This document shows positions 35,702-48,611 of a stretch of DNA of 64,000 nt, one piece after another; the first letter of the stretch is position 1; each line of letters begins with the position of its first letter. The stretch is from Paramecium octaurelia (lineage: Eukaryota; Ciliophora; Oligohymenophorea; Peniculida; Parameciidae): the NCBI GenBank assembly GCA_905182995.1, contig CAJJDP010000019.1, forward strand, positions 523,600-587,599, given 5' to 3'. The notes under the pieces are model-generated. The model searched no databases and was not told the origin of the DNA. It worked only from the letters and a program-made list of their open reading frames with translations. The translations under genes and the position numbers were made by a program.

Positions 35702-36073
35702 GTTTGCTAGTGAATTGTTCAATTATTTAATTACTCTTTATCCGAATTCGAGTTGACAATTTATAATATTGAAAAAATACGTATTATATTAAACAATCAA
35801 CTTTAATAATACTAACTATATCAATACCATTTTAGATTGCTCCCAAATTTTAAAGAAATATTTCAAATTTGTAAACGTGATGTTCCAACTTTGAAATTCA
35901 AATTAAAAAAGAAAAAGTTTATTTGAATAATATAAAAATTAGTGACACCTTAGAAAGTGATGTTTATGATTATGTACGATTCAATTTTCTGCAAGTATTT
36001 CATAAAATTAATGAAATAATCAAAAGTTAACAAATTCTTCACAAATTTAACAGGAAGTCAAATAGTATGTCAT
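35702..36073. other. Spacer with upstream in-frame ATGs
   Basis: From about 35960 the frame of the next gene is already open with four ATGs (first at 35960), so the true start of that gene may be earlier than the position I chose. Before that the sequence is AT-rich and non-coding. Confidence 0.4.
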
Positions 36074-37934
36074 ATGCCCTCTCTAACAACATCTACAAGC
36101 AGCAAACATTATTAAAATGCAAGCTCCACAGCCTCTAGTGGAAATAAATATTTAGTTTACTCAAAACGCACATCTCGTATCCTTCTCGATTCAACCAAAA
36201 AACTCCCCCTTTTTTCTCATGTGATGAACACAGAAACTTAGGATACTCCTAAAACTGTAACAGTTAAAAAGAGAAAGGCAAGTGGAAATTCTGGAGACTT
36301 TCGTATTGCTCATTCACATTTAAGAAACAAAACAGAGAATCTTGCCATTACTAAAAACGATTATGTTTCTAAATTAGACTTTCCAAAACAACAATTTGAA
36401 GATGTTCAACAACCAAACCTATAACCAGACATTTAACAAACAGTCAAAACTCCTTAATTAATAGAGCATACTGTTGAAATTCAGTAGATATCTCTAACAT
36501 CAAGTAGAAACGAAAATATCACTCATCTAGTAAAACCCTAACTTCATCTTGAGGAAATATTGGGGGAAAACTATGAGTTCCCAAAAATGGCTCGAGTATT
36601 TCACAAAATCAAAAGAACATAGATATAACAACAGATTACAGAGATAGAATCTTTGAACGAGAAGAGTTGTCATCTGATGAGAAAACTAAGATAAATGCTG
36701 CATACTCACAGAGATAAACAGAAATTATTAGAATTGGAAATCAAAAAGAAAAAGGACCCTTTTATAGATTTATAATTTTAAAAAACATTAAGCAATATGC
36801 CAGAGGAAAGAACACCAAAAGCTATTGAATCAAAATTTAATTTTAAGTTAAGCACTATCACAAAAAAATAAACTAAAATTCATCCCAATTATAGTATCTA
36901 AGAAACCGAGTCTAATCTACCTATTAAAACAATTATTGATGCTCTAAAGGAAAAGAAAGAAGATAAAATAGAAAAAAATAAAGTTGATAAATAATTAATA
37001 ATTCAACCGGTCTAAAAAAAGAATATCAAAGTAACTGTTGCTTTTGAAGAAAATCAAAAATAGATCGAATTTCATATGCCAAATTATATAGAAGATGTCA
37101 TTTAGGACCATGATTAATAGATTGAAGTAAAAGACAATAAAAACTCAAATATTTATTCTTTAGTCAGTAAATCAATGTTACAAAAGTATACATTTTATAT
37201 ATATTATAAGCAAATTCGCTTTGAGATTAGTCAAGAAATTTGGAGACAAAGTCCTTAACACTTAACAAGATAATGATGCCATTGAAAATTTCAACTCTTT
37301 TAAGGCTTCATAATTTGCAAGATATTACTTACAGAATCACGTTTAAAAATGTTTAGAAATCTTATATGAGCCATAATAAGATCAGGAGGAAAAGCAAAAC
37401 AAAAATATAACACAATACGCTTTTTTTAAGGGTAACAACTCTTCAGAAATATTTCAAGATGGTTCAAATAAAACTTCTTTTTAACTTCTTAAATTAAATG
37501 TATACATATTTCTTCAATTTAAGAAGTAATGCGAAGTAGAGACTTTGTTTCATACTGTTGAATGTAATCATTAAGGGTATCCAAGTGATAACAGTATTTT
37601 GAGTGCAAATAATTCTTAATTGGATATTAGTGATGGAGAAATACAGACTTAATTTAAAATCAATTACATTTGTTAAATAGTAAATTTAATATCTCCAAAC
37701 GATCTGAAGCAACAGAAATTACGAGTTATTGTAAACATAGTGGATGATGATACTAAAAATTAGTTTTTACATAAAGAACTCATGAGATTCCCAGAAATAA
37801 TTAATTTAGTTATCCAAAACGAGGATGATTCAGAAAACAATTGTATATTATCTATCATTAAATAGAGAGTTATAGATTCTTAACAATTTACATAAGTAAT
37901 TATTGTAAGTAGACTAAACAAATTTAAAAACTGA
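36074..37934 (+). CDS. Unknown protein, 603 residues
   Basis: Introns 37186-37210 (25 nt) and 37500-37523 (24 nt, or 27 nt to the next AAG). N-terminal ~190 residues are Ser/Thr/Lys-rich and low complexity; a coiled-coil segment (LEEILGENYEFPKMARVFHK ... RQMLHTHRDKQKLLELEI) follows; the C-terminal part is more globular (RYYLQNHVQKCLEILYEP; YICQIVNLISPNDLKQQKL). No family is recognised. The start is uncertain (see spacer). The stop at 37932 lies only 70 nt from the ankyrin gene; a long (~52 nt) intron could in principle join the two. Confidence 0.6.
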
Positions 37935-38004
37935 ATTTTCCTAAACATACAACTAGATTTTAATTGGATTATTTGAAGAATAAATATACCATCAAATAAC
38001 TCCA

Positions 38005-38889
38005 ATGGAAAAGATATATGTTTAATTATGTAAAACTCAAAAAGATTTAGACTTAGCAAAACTTAATGATCGATAATTTGCTAATCTAAATATTCCTTAA
38101 AATTCTAAAAGTAGACTTGCATCTCCAATAGGATCTGTATTCTATTTATTTTATTTCAGAATGAATCAAAGTTGACTGTCAAAGAAATGAATCCATTATT
38201 TGCTAAAGGAATGATTTTAAAAAAGAATTAGAAGTCAAAAAATTTATTAGCAAATTAGAAGTTTTCTTCCTCATCATAAAACATCATGTTTGCTAGTTCT
38301 AAGAATTTTTAAGGTTTGTTACATACAAACAATAAGTCTAATCCCAATTTTTAATATTTTTAGTGCTCTGAAACTATTCAAAACTTATAATAATAAAAAG
38401 AAGCAGAATAAATTAAATCTAAATCGGAATAATAAGCTAAGTCCAAGTCTTCTCAAGGATTAATTTCAATCAAATCCAATTTTATCACCCAATAATCAAT
38501 GGAACCCACTTCTCTACTTTTTAGAAGTATGTTATTACAAGAAAGCTAACAAAATGATAAATCCAACATTGAAAGAGCGTTCTCCCTAATAGAGGATCAT
38601 CGATTGCAAGACTTAAAAGACTTGCTGAATCATGATTAGAATATCAATATAAACACTTAAGATGAAAATGGGAATACCTTTTTAATATAAGCAGCAAGAA
38701 CAGGAGCATTTGAAATAATTTCTTTCCTACTTCGCCAAGGAGCAGAGATTGCCATAAAAAATGTATGTTATGTATTTGATATAGAATGATGGGTTGAATG
38801 CTTCACAAATAGCAATCATTCATTTATAGTTTGAAGCAGCAGATGAGATTAATAGATTTAGTAGGTCAAATTCATTTGCATCCCATTGA
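38005..38889 (+). CDS. Ankyrin-repeat protein
   Basis: 279 residues with introns 38137-38159 (23 nt, ending TCAG) and 38763-38784 (22 nt). The C-terminal ~80 residues hold about two ankyrin repeats: DLLNHDQNINTQDENGNTFL, then AARTGAFEIISFLLRQGAEI, then NNDGLNASQIAI. The N-terminal part is Ser/Lys/Gln-rich and disordered. The frame is also open for ~50 nt upstream of the chosen ATG, so it might be the 3' part of a longer gene that includes 36074-37934. Function is protein-protein interaction; partner unknown. Confidence 0.65.
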
Positions 38890-38934
38890 TTATATCTTTC
38901 AATTTTCCAATTAATTACTATAAAAATAATCATT

Positions 38935-39950
38935 TCAAAGTTGTTGTGATTCTACTTTTAGTTTGCCTTCATACCATTCTCCTGATTAAATTCCATTTTT
39001 GCCTTAAAATGTCCCCAAACCATGCATTTATCCATCTTTCCAATACCCTATGTATTGAGTACCATCCCCTAAATTCAAAGTTCCCTACCCTTCTTTTCTA
39101 CCATTAACATATTGCCCTTTAAAAATCGTTTGTTTATATTACCTACATATTTTTTACCATCCGGCCAAATTAGACTTCCTTTGCCTTCCATTTTCCCTTA
39201 GACCCATTAGCCATCATAAACTTTCTTATCTGGCCATGTATAGACACCTTTTCCTTACATCTAATTGTTTTGAAAATCGCCTACATACACACCACCATCA
39301 GCAAACTTGTATGTACCTTTTCCAACTTTTTTTCCATAACTAAAACTTCCTTCATACTCAGTTCCATCACGCCATTCCTCCTTTCCTTAGCCATGAGGTA
39401 GATCGTCTAACCAATCACCAGTATACTCAACCCCATCAAAGTGATAATAAGTTCCTTTGCCATCTGCTTTGTCATCCTTCCATTCCCCTTCATACATATC
39501 TCCATCAGAGTGGATCAATCTTCCTTACCCATTAGCCTTATCGTCCTTCCATTCCCCCTCATAAAAAGCTCCTGTAGGCCAATATTGTAATCCATATCCA
39601 TTTCGCTAATAATTTTTCCAACCTCCAACATAAACAATATCGGTTCTCTTATATTGCTTGAAGGTTAATAAAAATATTACAATAGGTGGATAGAATGTAA
39701 CATCTATAAGATTTAGTTCTTTTGGCAACTTATATTTACCATGACTTGATAATGTGAACAATACAATTTCATTCTCTATTTAAGGAGGTTATTCACAAAA
39801 AAAGACATTACTACCAAAGCCTAAATCTAGAGTATGAGTTTAATTATTAAAATTGAATAAGAATGATGCATTCGAGATGACATTTGGTAATGTTTGTTCA
39901 GGAGTCAAAAATTGAGCCTTAGGGTATCTTAAATTTATAGAGTACATCAT
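38935..39950 (-). CDS. MORN-repeat protein
   Basis: 329 residues with one 26-nt intron (39117-39142); a further 24-nt candidate (39641-39664 region, GTAATA...TTCAAG) is in frame and undecided. The C-terminal 220 residues are a run of at least eight MORN repeats: [96 protein letters not shown]. The N-terminal ~110 residues have no repeat. MORN proteins bind membranes and proteins and are frequent in ciliate cortex and cilia. Confidence 0.88.
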
Positions 39951-40317
39951 TATAGGTTTGAGTATATAATGGTTCTGGTTGTTAGCCTATGCTCGGAAGA
40001 TAATTCAATTTTTAACAGCATGCTTATCCCATTATAAATTAAATAATACCCATTATTAAAAGACTCCCATCGTAATTCTGATTATCCTATATTTTTGTGT
40101 TATAGTTTAGGAATCGAAGGTTTAATATATTAATTTCAAAGTTAGAGAAGATGCAAATTTCATAATTCTTTATAAACAAAATAACTTAAATGATTTTAAT
40201 TATGTATTTTTCTACTTTTCTTATTTGGCTTTAAATTTTTATTTACATTTATTTTTGAGCCTTTTATATTGTTAAAGTCTTCTATATCGAATATAAAATT
40301 ATTTAATATACTTTTTA
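39951..40317. other. Intergenic between divergent genes
   Basis: About 370 AT-rich bases between the starts of the MORN gene (minus) and the next gene (plus); no gene seen. Likely shared upstream region. Confidence 0.4.
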
Positions 40318-41607
40318 ATGCTACCCTTTTTATAAAAGAAAAGATCTAATTCATTCAATGTGAGAAAACCAACTGAGAGAAATTCAATTCATGCTGACGT
40401 AACTCCATTAGATGAAGGAAAAGGAATATTAATCATAATGATATTGAATAATGAAGAATTTATAGCTGAGTTTATCCAAAACCCACATTATCTTCAGTTT
40501 CTAAGATATAGAGAGTTTTTGAATGAGCAACAAATTAAATAGTTTGTAGCATATTTATAAGAATAATTGATCTAATCGACAAGCAAGGCACAAACTTATT
40601 ATTACTGTACATTTTCATAAAAATCTAAAAAAATTGATTTCATTAACACATCAAGTAGAGATATGTACGATGTGTTGATTGAATTCGCCGAAAGAATTAA
40701 TAAGGACAAATAATTTAATTATGTTTTTGGAGTTGACTTTAATATGATACATAAAAGCAAATTTAAAAGTATGTTGTTTTTGAGTGAAACAAGAATCGAT
40801 TTATAAATTATGGAAGACATTTAACCATAAAAAATAACCAGAGTAAGAACTTATTCTCAACAAAGTATCAATCTAAACTAAAATGAATCATCAGAAATGT
40901 TTGACACAGACAATAAATATTAATAATTAACATCTCATAAAAGAAACAAAGAAATTAAACAATATCTAAAAGAATAAAATAAATTGAAATATGAAGCAAA
41001 AATCAAGGATTAATCCATAATCAAGAAAACTATGTAAACTGAAAAGACTGAACCTTAAAAATAGTAAACTGAATTACCTCCTATTTGTGAATAGGTATTT
41101 TAGAGATTTTAATTGATCTTTGGAATTAAGACAATTAATATGGATAGAGATTTATTTTGTTAATTTCTTTTATTATGTGAAATGACGATTTAATATACTA
41201 AAAATAAGTTGCTTCAGACCTCAATTCAGAAGATTGAGGAGAGTAAGAGATTAGAAGTACTTTTAAAATAGTTATTTTTCGATTACAAATTCCTCAAATC
41301 TATGAATGTGAAGTTACAGTAATTGAACCCGACATTAACCAGATGTTTACTAAGATTCTTAAAATAAGGCTTAGAATATGATAGACAGAATAGATTATTT
41401 TGGAATGATTTCCTTAGATTTAAATAATATTACATAGATAGGATTTGGATTGTATCTGATTTTAGATTATTCTTGATGCTTTTGAATGATGAAAATTAAT
41501 CCTACACTTCCAAGATTATGAAAGTGTAACCCCTTAATACCTAAAGAACTATTTTGAACCTTGAACCACTCTGCTTATAGAACATAGTTTACTCGTTAAT
41601 TTTTTGA
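40318..41607 (+). CDS. Unknown protein, 429 residues, intronless
   Basis: Open with no intron from ATG 40318 to TGA 41605-41607, containing more than 20 in-frame TAA/TAG. The N-terminal half contains an acidic-hydrophobic stretch (ILIIMILNNEEFIAEFIQ) and a compact-looking segment (RDMYDVLIEFAERINKDK). A Lys/Gln-rich linker follows. The C-terminal part is helical (RLEVLLKQLFFDYKFLKSM; FLRFKQYYIDRIWIVSDF). No signal peptide, TM or known motif is seen. Confidence 0.65.
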
Positions 41608-41706
41608 ATTGGCTTTATTAATTTATATATTTACTAAAACTAGATCTACTAACCCATATCAAAAATGCTTTTTAATTCTAGCCTAGATTTCATCGAAAAT
41701 AAATTA

Positions 41707-42204
41707 TCATATTAATTTCTTATTACATACATAATCAACAAAATCGTCAAGATCTGAGGGTTAAGCTAACTCCAATAAGATTTTTTTCTTCAAATCATTT
41801 TACTTCTTTTTAGCTGGACTTGTAATTGTTTCTTTGAGTCTGAATGATTCATTTCCTTTTTTATCCATTATTTGAGTTTTTAATTACATCAGTACTGGTT
41901 TTGTTTGCTATCTTACTTATTTTATTCTTGGGGTTATGCTAACTTATTTAGAAACTAGTAATTAGGACTTCTCGAAAAAGGAAGGGCATTTACTATTGGG
42001 TGTAACAGGTAAAGTCACCATTTGTCTAGGAGTATAATTCTCATATTTATGTTATTAACTGATGGAACTTGTTTTCTATTTGAATTAATTATTTCCTCCA
42101 ACAATGTTAAAATAATGATATCTATCAGAGGGGTCAATCATATGCATTCCAATAACCATCTTCTTTCTTTTTTATAATTCGCTATAAGTTGTGGGTTTAA
42201 ACAT
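41707..42204 (-). CDS. Unknown basic protein, 165 residues
   Basis: Intronless frame from ATG 42204 to TGA at 41707, rich in Lys, Ser, Thr and Gln with no membrane segment. Contains VGGNNQFKQKTSS and a C-terminal acidic patch (AQPSDLDDFVDYVC). It converges with the gene at 40318-41607, about 100 nt apart. No family recognised. Confidence 0.55.
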
Positions 42205-42520
42205 AAAATAATTACATATTCTAAATTAATTTTAATGTTTGCTAAACTGGAATCCATTATTTCAAAGATTTAAGGATAAACTCATAGTTTTTTATTCAAT
42301 AATCTTTTACTACTATTATGAAGAGGATATATTATTCACTCAGTTGCTGAAATAAAGAAATCTGGGTTATTATTTTCTTAATTTTGAAATAGAAATACTT
42401 AATCCCAAAATGAGATGAAATGAAAGAAGATTATTTAATAACACTTTAAATCACATGATAATAACTAACTGATGAATTATAAAATTAGTAATAATTATAT
42501 TGCATATTAAATTTATTATA
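42205..42520. other. Intergenic between divergent genes
   Basis: About 316 AT-rich bases with no gene; holds the upstream regions of the flanking divergent genes. Confidence 0.4.
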
Positions 42521-43399
42521 ATGGCAGAGTTCTAAATGCCTGTTTCATCAATACCGAATTCAAAAATTTACATAAATGAAAGCACTATGAAAAAGATTTT
42601 ACTTTAAAATAAAGGAACAACCATGAATCATACAAAAGGATTTAGTTCTATGTTTACCAATGTTGTTTGTGATCTCTCAAATTTGGAAACTTCAACAGAT
42701 TCATCTAGTTAGAAGAATTTGGCAGGTCCAAACTTTGCTCCTCATAAGAAGGATAATTTCAGATATCATATTCAAAAGCCTCAACCCAATTTATAAGGCA
42801 CAAATATCCAGAGAGTACATAGAATGCCAATGGATAAGAAAATCATTAGAACTACATTAATGCCAAAAATAAAGCCTGAAGAACAACCGGTTGATCCTGG
42901 ATTATCTCTTTTGCCTGCTAATCCTATCAGAGAGCAAAGGTCATATAGTTACAAGGAGAGACCGTATTACATTGAGATGCAGCATTATAGAAAGAAAAGC
43001 AAAGTCAAACTGGATCCTCCCCAAGAAATTGCAGGCAGGTCCTTTGACATTAAAGCTTCGATCTCATGTAAAGAAGAATGGACTGAAACTTAACCTTTTA
43101 ATATATTGACAATAAGATAAGAAATCGAGAAGGCTCTTTAAAAATGCTCACCCAAAAAGTAAACTTAGGAATTCGTGGAACCTGAACTTACATAATAAAA
43201 ATATAATCCTAGTTATATGTTTATTGAAGACGACAGAGATCGTTTTGGGAAATAAATCTATCCAATAAGCATGCCATAACCAAGACCTGGTCCTGGGTAA
43301 TATGATACTGATAACACTTCGTTGAATTTCAAGGTCAATAAAATTTAAGAGAGAAATACTTAGAAAAGACTTGTACAACTCTGGTAATAATAATTTTGA
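42521..43399 (+). CDS. PG-rich (SHIPPO/STPG-like) repeat protein
   Basis: 292 residues, intronless. Near the C-terminus it carries PRPGPGQYDTDN, the PGPxxY core of the SHIPPO/sperm-tail PG-rich repeat found in axonemal microtubule inner and outer proteins. Upstream are Pro- and basic-rich segments of similar style (VDPGLSLLPANPIREQR; KERPYYIEMQHYRK). A ciliary microtubule role is inferred from the motif; only one clear copy is visible, so the assignment is moderate. Confidence 0.62.
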
Positions 43400-43523
43400 A
43401 TTACCTTAATTTATGTTCGAATTTGTTAGAATTCATTTGGACTTTGTATTTTATCATTTGCACAAACGATCTAACTGTTTCCATTAATTCTATAATTTGA
43501 TTATCAAATTTTATTAAAATTAT

Positions 43524-45231
43524 ATGAGCTTGAATCTTCAAGGTTCGAGAAAACCTAGCCAAGTGAATAGTCCAAGTTCTATTAAAAAGCCTATCATTTC
43601 CTCGTTACTATTTAATTGTAGAGCTCCCATAAATGTTCCGAACAGCTCATAAGTATCACCTTAAAATTCTGATCAAAATCTTCTAAAACCATTGCATTCT
43701 CATAAAGGATCTTAGGTGGATGTCGCTAATTTAACAAAATTAATTAAACACAATAAATCTCCTACTATTGAAGCATTTGATACATAAAATAACGAGAATT
43801 CAAGCTCGCAATAATTACAAGCATTATTAGCAAAAGCAAGAGAAATCACTTAGAATAAATAAAAACCATAAATTGTAAAATAATAGGCTCAGGCGATTTA
43901 AACATAATCGATCAACCAATTGAAAGAACTATTTAATAATAATTTGTATTGTAGAAACACTTTTCACTTCCATTTTGTTGTTGGAATAGGAGGTTTCGGA
44001 AAAGTTTGGAAAGTAGAACATAAAAAGACAGGTCAAATTTATGCGATGAAGGAAATGTCAAAGGCTTTGTATGTTTATTCCTCTTTATATAGAATTATCA
44101 CAAAAAAAAGTGTAAATTCAGTTATGAATGAAAGAATTTTATTAAGCCAATTGAAGCATCCTTTTTTAGTTAACATGAATTATGCGTATCAAGACAGGGA
44201 AACTCTTTATTTGATTATGGATTATATGTCAGGGGGAGATCTTCGATATCACATTGGAAGAATGAGAAAATTTAATGAAGAAGAAACCAGTAAGAAATTT
44301 TAACTATAATTTTTGAGGGTTCTTTGTAGCCTGCATTTTTTTAAGTTTAGAATATGTTCACAGCAACAACATAATTCATAGAGACCTTAAACCCGAAAAT
44401 CTAGTCTTGGATAGCAAAGGCTATGTTCATTTAACTGATTTTGGCATTGCAAGATTTATGAAATCAGAGAACTCAAGCGATACTAGTGGCACACCTGGCT
44501 ATATGGGTATTCAATCATTCAATCAGTTAGCTCCTGAAGTCATGTATAGATAAAACCATACATTTGCTGCTGACTATTATGCTTTAGGAGTGATTGCTTA
44601 CGAATTTATGTTGGGCAGAGTATAAATGATATAGATTTATTTAGAGACCCTATGTGGGAAGGTCAAGATAAGAAATTAGAGAGCAAATCATTGCTAAATA
44701 GGTTCAAATAAAGAAATCTGAAATACCTGATAATTGGTCGTTGGAGGGTGCTGATTTTATCAATAGAGTATTTTATTAATTCAAATCCTTTCCAGCTATT
44801 ATAAAGAAAACCATCATAGCGATTAGGGTTTAATGGTAGTCAAGAAATCCGTCAGCATCCTTGGTTTTTAAATTTTCCATGGTAAAAGTTGCAAGACTTC
44901 GAGTTGATTCCACCCTTCAAACCAAATGTAAATGGATGTTATTAAATTAGAGGACTGAGGATAATTTTGATAAAAATCAAATTCTCATAGAGGATGAAGA
45001 AAATAATGAACTTATCTAATAAAACTTGCTTGTATTAAAAGATCCGGTTACTTAAGGTATCATCATTTAAATCATAAAGATCTATTTTAGGGGTATGAAT
45101 TTAATGCAAATTAAAGCCAAAATAAGATTTCATCAACTACTGATTAATCTTCAAGTTCATCATCTAAACATAGTAGAAATTTTAGCCAATAAATTGAAAA
45201 ATAACAATATTTTGAAAGTAGTAATAAGTGA
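43524..45231 (+). CDS. AGC-type Ser/Thr protein kinase (YANK/STK32-like)
   Basis: 510 residues with seven introns: 44069-44092, 44289-44316 (28 nt, ending TTGAG), 44507-44530, 44620-44644, 44768-44795, 44928-44950, 45057-45079. A disordered ~150-residue N-terminus precedes the kinase domain: GIGGFGKVWKVE (loop), YAMKEMSK (VAIK Lys), [25 protein letters not shown] (catalytic loop), LTDFGIARF (DFG), TPGYMAPEVMY (activation end), RLGFNGSQEIRQHPWF (C-lobe). All catalytic residues are kept. The ending TDQSSSSSSKHSRN is a Ser-rich tail. Intron placement was forced by kinase subdomains; one ends in GAG. Confidence 0.9.
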
Positions 45232-45926
45232 TTCTATTGAAACCATTCATATAGTATATATATGCTGTTTTTTATTTTTTTATAAAATTAATAAGGTATG
45301 TATAACGGTATATATTACCATTAGGAAATCAGATTGGTAATTGATCTTTAATTTATTAAATTTTTCAATTTTAATTAATTTTCAATAAATCAATTTTTTT
45401 TATAGAAAAATAATAGGTAATATTGTTTAATTATAACAGTAAAATTTTATTTATATTTATACAATTGATTTTTGAAAAAATATTTTTAAATTATAACTTC
45501 TTCATCTTCAAATCTGTATTTGGACTTTTAAAACTTGAGCTTTAAGAACGAAGATTAATTCACACAACATATATTCTTTAAATTATTTAGTGATAATAAT
45601 TTTAAATTGCTTTATGAGACTATACAGTTTTAAAAAAAAAATATGCCTATTTGAATTTTTTAAAAACATTGAATGAATGGAAAATCATTATTTTATATTA
45701 TTATCATAAATTCCTCATAATTTATGATATTATATTTAATTTATGATTTAAATCATTTTTTGAATACATTTTTTTCAAAACAATTTCTAAAAGTTTAAGC
45801 ATAAAACACTCTGAAAAATGAAAATCCTTTTTATTTTAAAGTATTTTAAAATTGATATGGTTGTTAACTTTAAATGCTAATTTAAATTATTTATGCTAAC
45901 CATTAAATTTCATTAAATTAAATTAA
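45232..45926. other. AT-rich intergenic
   Basis: Nearly 700 bases of strongly AT-rich sequence with long A/T runs and no open frame that resembles protein. Lies 3' of the kinase gene. No RNA gene recognised. Confidence 0.5.
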
Positions 45927-46305
45927 ATGATAAGAATTTTATCGTAAAAACCATAAAAAAATAGTATCGTTCAAAAGAACACAAGAAAGGATATTGATAA
46001 ATTCTACAAGCTAGTCTTGTTGCTTCAAGATCTAGAAAATGATTTAATAAACTTGTCAGACGAGCATCTGGTTCCCTTAAAAAGTGCGGCTATTGAAAAT
46101 TGTAAAAATAAATCTACTGATAAATTCAATGGGAAAGAAATAAGTGGAAGTAATCAAATTTTTATTTAACATAGAAAAATCATGTAAATCTAAAAAACTA
46201 CCCTGTTGTTAATAAGAAATTTAAACTTTGGATGAAGAAACCCATTAATTTGATTTAGACATTTTATCTTCAATTATTGGAGATAGAAAGAAGCTTAAAT
46301 AGTGA
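45927..46305 (+). CDS. Small unknown protein, 117 residues
   Basis: One 25-nt intron (46150-46174) joins two exons into a frame from ATG 45927 to TGA 46303-46305. The protein has a hydrophobic helix-like start (DKFYKLVLLLQDLENDLINL), a Lys/Cys patch (KKSCKSKKLPCC) and an acidic C-terminus (LDEETHQFDLDILSSI). The good protein-like composition and the exact intron fit support it. It is too short for a domain call. Confidence 0.55.
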
Positions 46306-47088
46306 ATTATAATTTGTTTATGAATAAGAATGCACAAATCTTTTGATAAATTCCAAAAATAAACATGATAAAAACTCAAAATACATTTATTTTTTTGAAA
46401 ATAAAAATGGCCTTGTGTCACATTTCTGGTTATTTTTAAATTACTTCTCAGTAGCTTAAGCCATTCTTAGTTTGATGAACCTGTAGATTCAAATTTTTGT
46501 TGAGAAATGCCAGCCTAAAATTAATAAGAAAAAAATTCTAATTATATAATAAATTATCCAATAATTATAGAAGATCGATTAATTTTAATTATTCCATATT
46601 ATGTAAATCAACAAAGATGCCTTCTTAGGTTGTAAAATCAATGAAATTCCTCTACAAAAAGCATATCTAAGTGTCTTTTGAGTCATTAAGAATATATACA
46701 ATAATTGAATTAATAATTGAAAAAGTCAAGTAGTTTAGAAATTTTTTTCAGAAAAAAACTAAATAACCATATCACATAAATGAATTATGCTGGGGATAAT
46801 AAATTAAATATAAAATGTTGAATATAATGACTTATGATTAAGTAATGCTTTCTGTTGCTATTACTTAATTAAAGAACTTCTGGATTAGAATTGGAAGATG
46901 AATGAATTACTCATTATAGTATCATGATCAATAAAATTTAATATTTGATGGCCACTAGAGAAAATACGAATGAACAGTTATAATAAATTAAAATGAACAG
47001 TTATAATTGCAAATTTGAATAAATTACTTTATAAAATAAGATTATCAATTAATATTAACAAATTGAATAAATTATTTAAATCATCTCA
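46306..47088. other. AT-rich intergenic
   Basis: About 780 bases with no convincing frame. A 15-base direct repeat (AATGAACAGTTATAA) occurs twice near 46970 and 46993, 3' of the DNAAF1 gene. No RNA gene recognised. Confidence 0.45.
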
Positions 47089-48611
47089 TCAATCTATTCC
47101 ATCTAAATTTTATGGTTTATGGTTTTTTTATTTAGTAAGTTCAATGTATGTCCAAATTAATTTAAGATCTTCAGGATCTAAGTATTTCAATTTAGAATTT
47201 TATTCTTCCATTTTTTGTTTAATTTCCTTGCTAACAATCTAATAGTCAAATTAATGAAAGATCAATAAATTTTATAACAATTGTTCATTCTCTAGTGTCC
47301 ATCCTTCTTACTTGTCTTTCACCTCTCTTAATATCTTTACTTTTTTATCATCATAAAATTAATTGTTAATATTTTATTATTCTAAATTACTGTTATTTAA
47401 ATCTTCCAAGTCTTCAGTAAGAGTCTTACTTTAATTCCCACTCTCAAAATCTGGTAAATCTGTCTCACTTAGTGGTTGGAAATCATCATTAAAATACTTT
47501 TGCTTAATTTATATTACTTCCTTTTTCATAAAACATAATTATTACATCTTCTGATTTGTTCAAAATTATGACATTTCCAAATTCGTCCCTTGTTGTTAGC
47601 ACACATTAATAAGGAGTCAATTAATCGATTTTATATTTCTCTAATTCTGTTTCTATATTTTATAATTCTTATTCTTTTTATTCTAGTTAATTTTGAACGT
47701 CGTCCCCATCAGCCAATAGAATTTATAATAAACTGATCTCTCTTTATACATTATCTTTTTAAGTCAATAGATTGTTTCTCATTTCTCCTCTCTATTGTCT
47801 TTAAAGAGTTTGTAGATAGTTTTAATAATTGATTTCTTTTCTTTGTTCAATTTAAGCAATTCTTTCTTATTATTCTGCTACTTTGCCTCCTGTTTACCAA
47901 GCCTCGCTAATTCTTCTTTCACCTACAGTAACTGGTTTATCATCTAGATACTTCAAAGTTTTAATAGTCACTATCATAATTTTTCTATAATCCGAACATT
48001 CTCTTACTAAAATATGATTATTTAATAATATACCATATGAATTAGCTTTTAAATATAAACAGGCTAGATTTGTCTTCCCAAACAACTCTAAAATAGGCTT
48101 TTCATATGATATAAAGTTATTAGATAAATCCAAATTGGTAATTGATAAGCATTCTTATAAACCCTCTAATGATTCATAACCTGCTAAATGATTATTTGAA
48201 ATATTTAAGTTTTAGAGCTTAGTTAATGCTTGCAAGTTTTCAATTTTCTTGATTGAATTATGACTCAAATTTAATGTGCACAAATTAGTCAGAAATGAAA
48301 GATTTTCGATTTTTTAAATTAGATTATGATTCAAATATAAACTAACAAGCTAGGTGAGTTCATCTAAATTCTCAATTTTTCCAATCGCATTGTTATTCAA
48401 CCATAGTGCTACCAAATTTTTATAAGGTTCTAGATTTTGAATTTTGTCAAATCCTATATCAATAACATTTGGATGTACCTAAATAATGCAAATAAATTGT
48501 CTCATTGTTTTCTGGAGTCTAATAAAGACCTTTTCTATCACAGATGATCTTTAAATTTCTTAAATTCATGATTACAGTTCCATTTTCATTTCTTTCAATT
48601 GTTTTATTCAT
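47089..48611 (-). CDS. DNAAF1: Dynein axonemal assembly factor 1 (LRRC50)
   Basis: 490 residues with introns 48454-48478 (25 nt) and 47521-47545 (25 nt, ending AAAG). The N-terminal motif IYLHYLGFDKIQNLEPYKNL and about six SDS22-type leucine-rich repeats (ALWLNNNAIGKIENLDEL; SLYLNHNLIQKIENLSFL; TLNLSHNSIKKIENLQAL; NLDLSNNFISY) are followed by the LRR-cap segment DYRKIMIVTIKTLKYLDDKP and RISEAWQTGGKVAEQQERI, which closely follow the DNAAF1 signature. A long coiled coil ends the protein. It is needed in the cytoplasm for pre-assembly of outer and inner dynein arms. The second intron is required to reach the last ~140 residues. Confidence 0.9.

Noticed and set aside
46970-47010. Direct repeat AATGAACAGTTATAA twice
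   Set aside because: Too short and isolated to be a mobile element end; no other feature nearby supports it.
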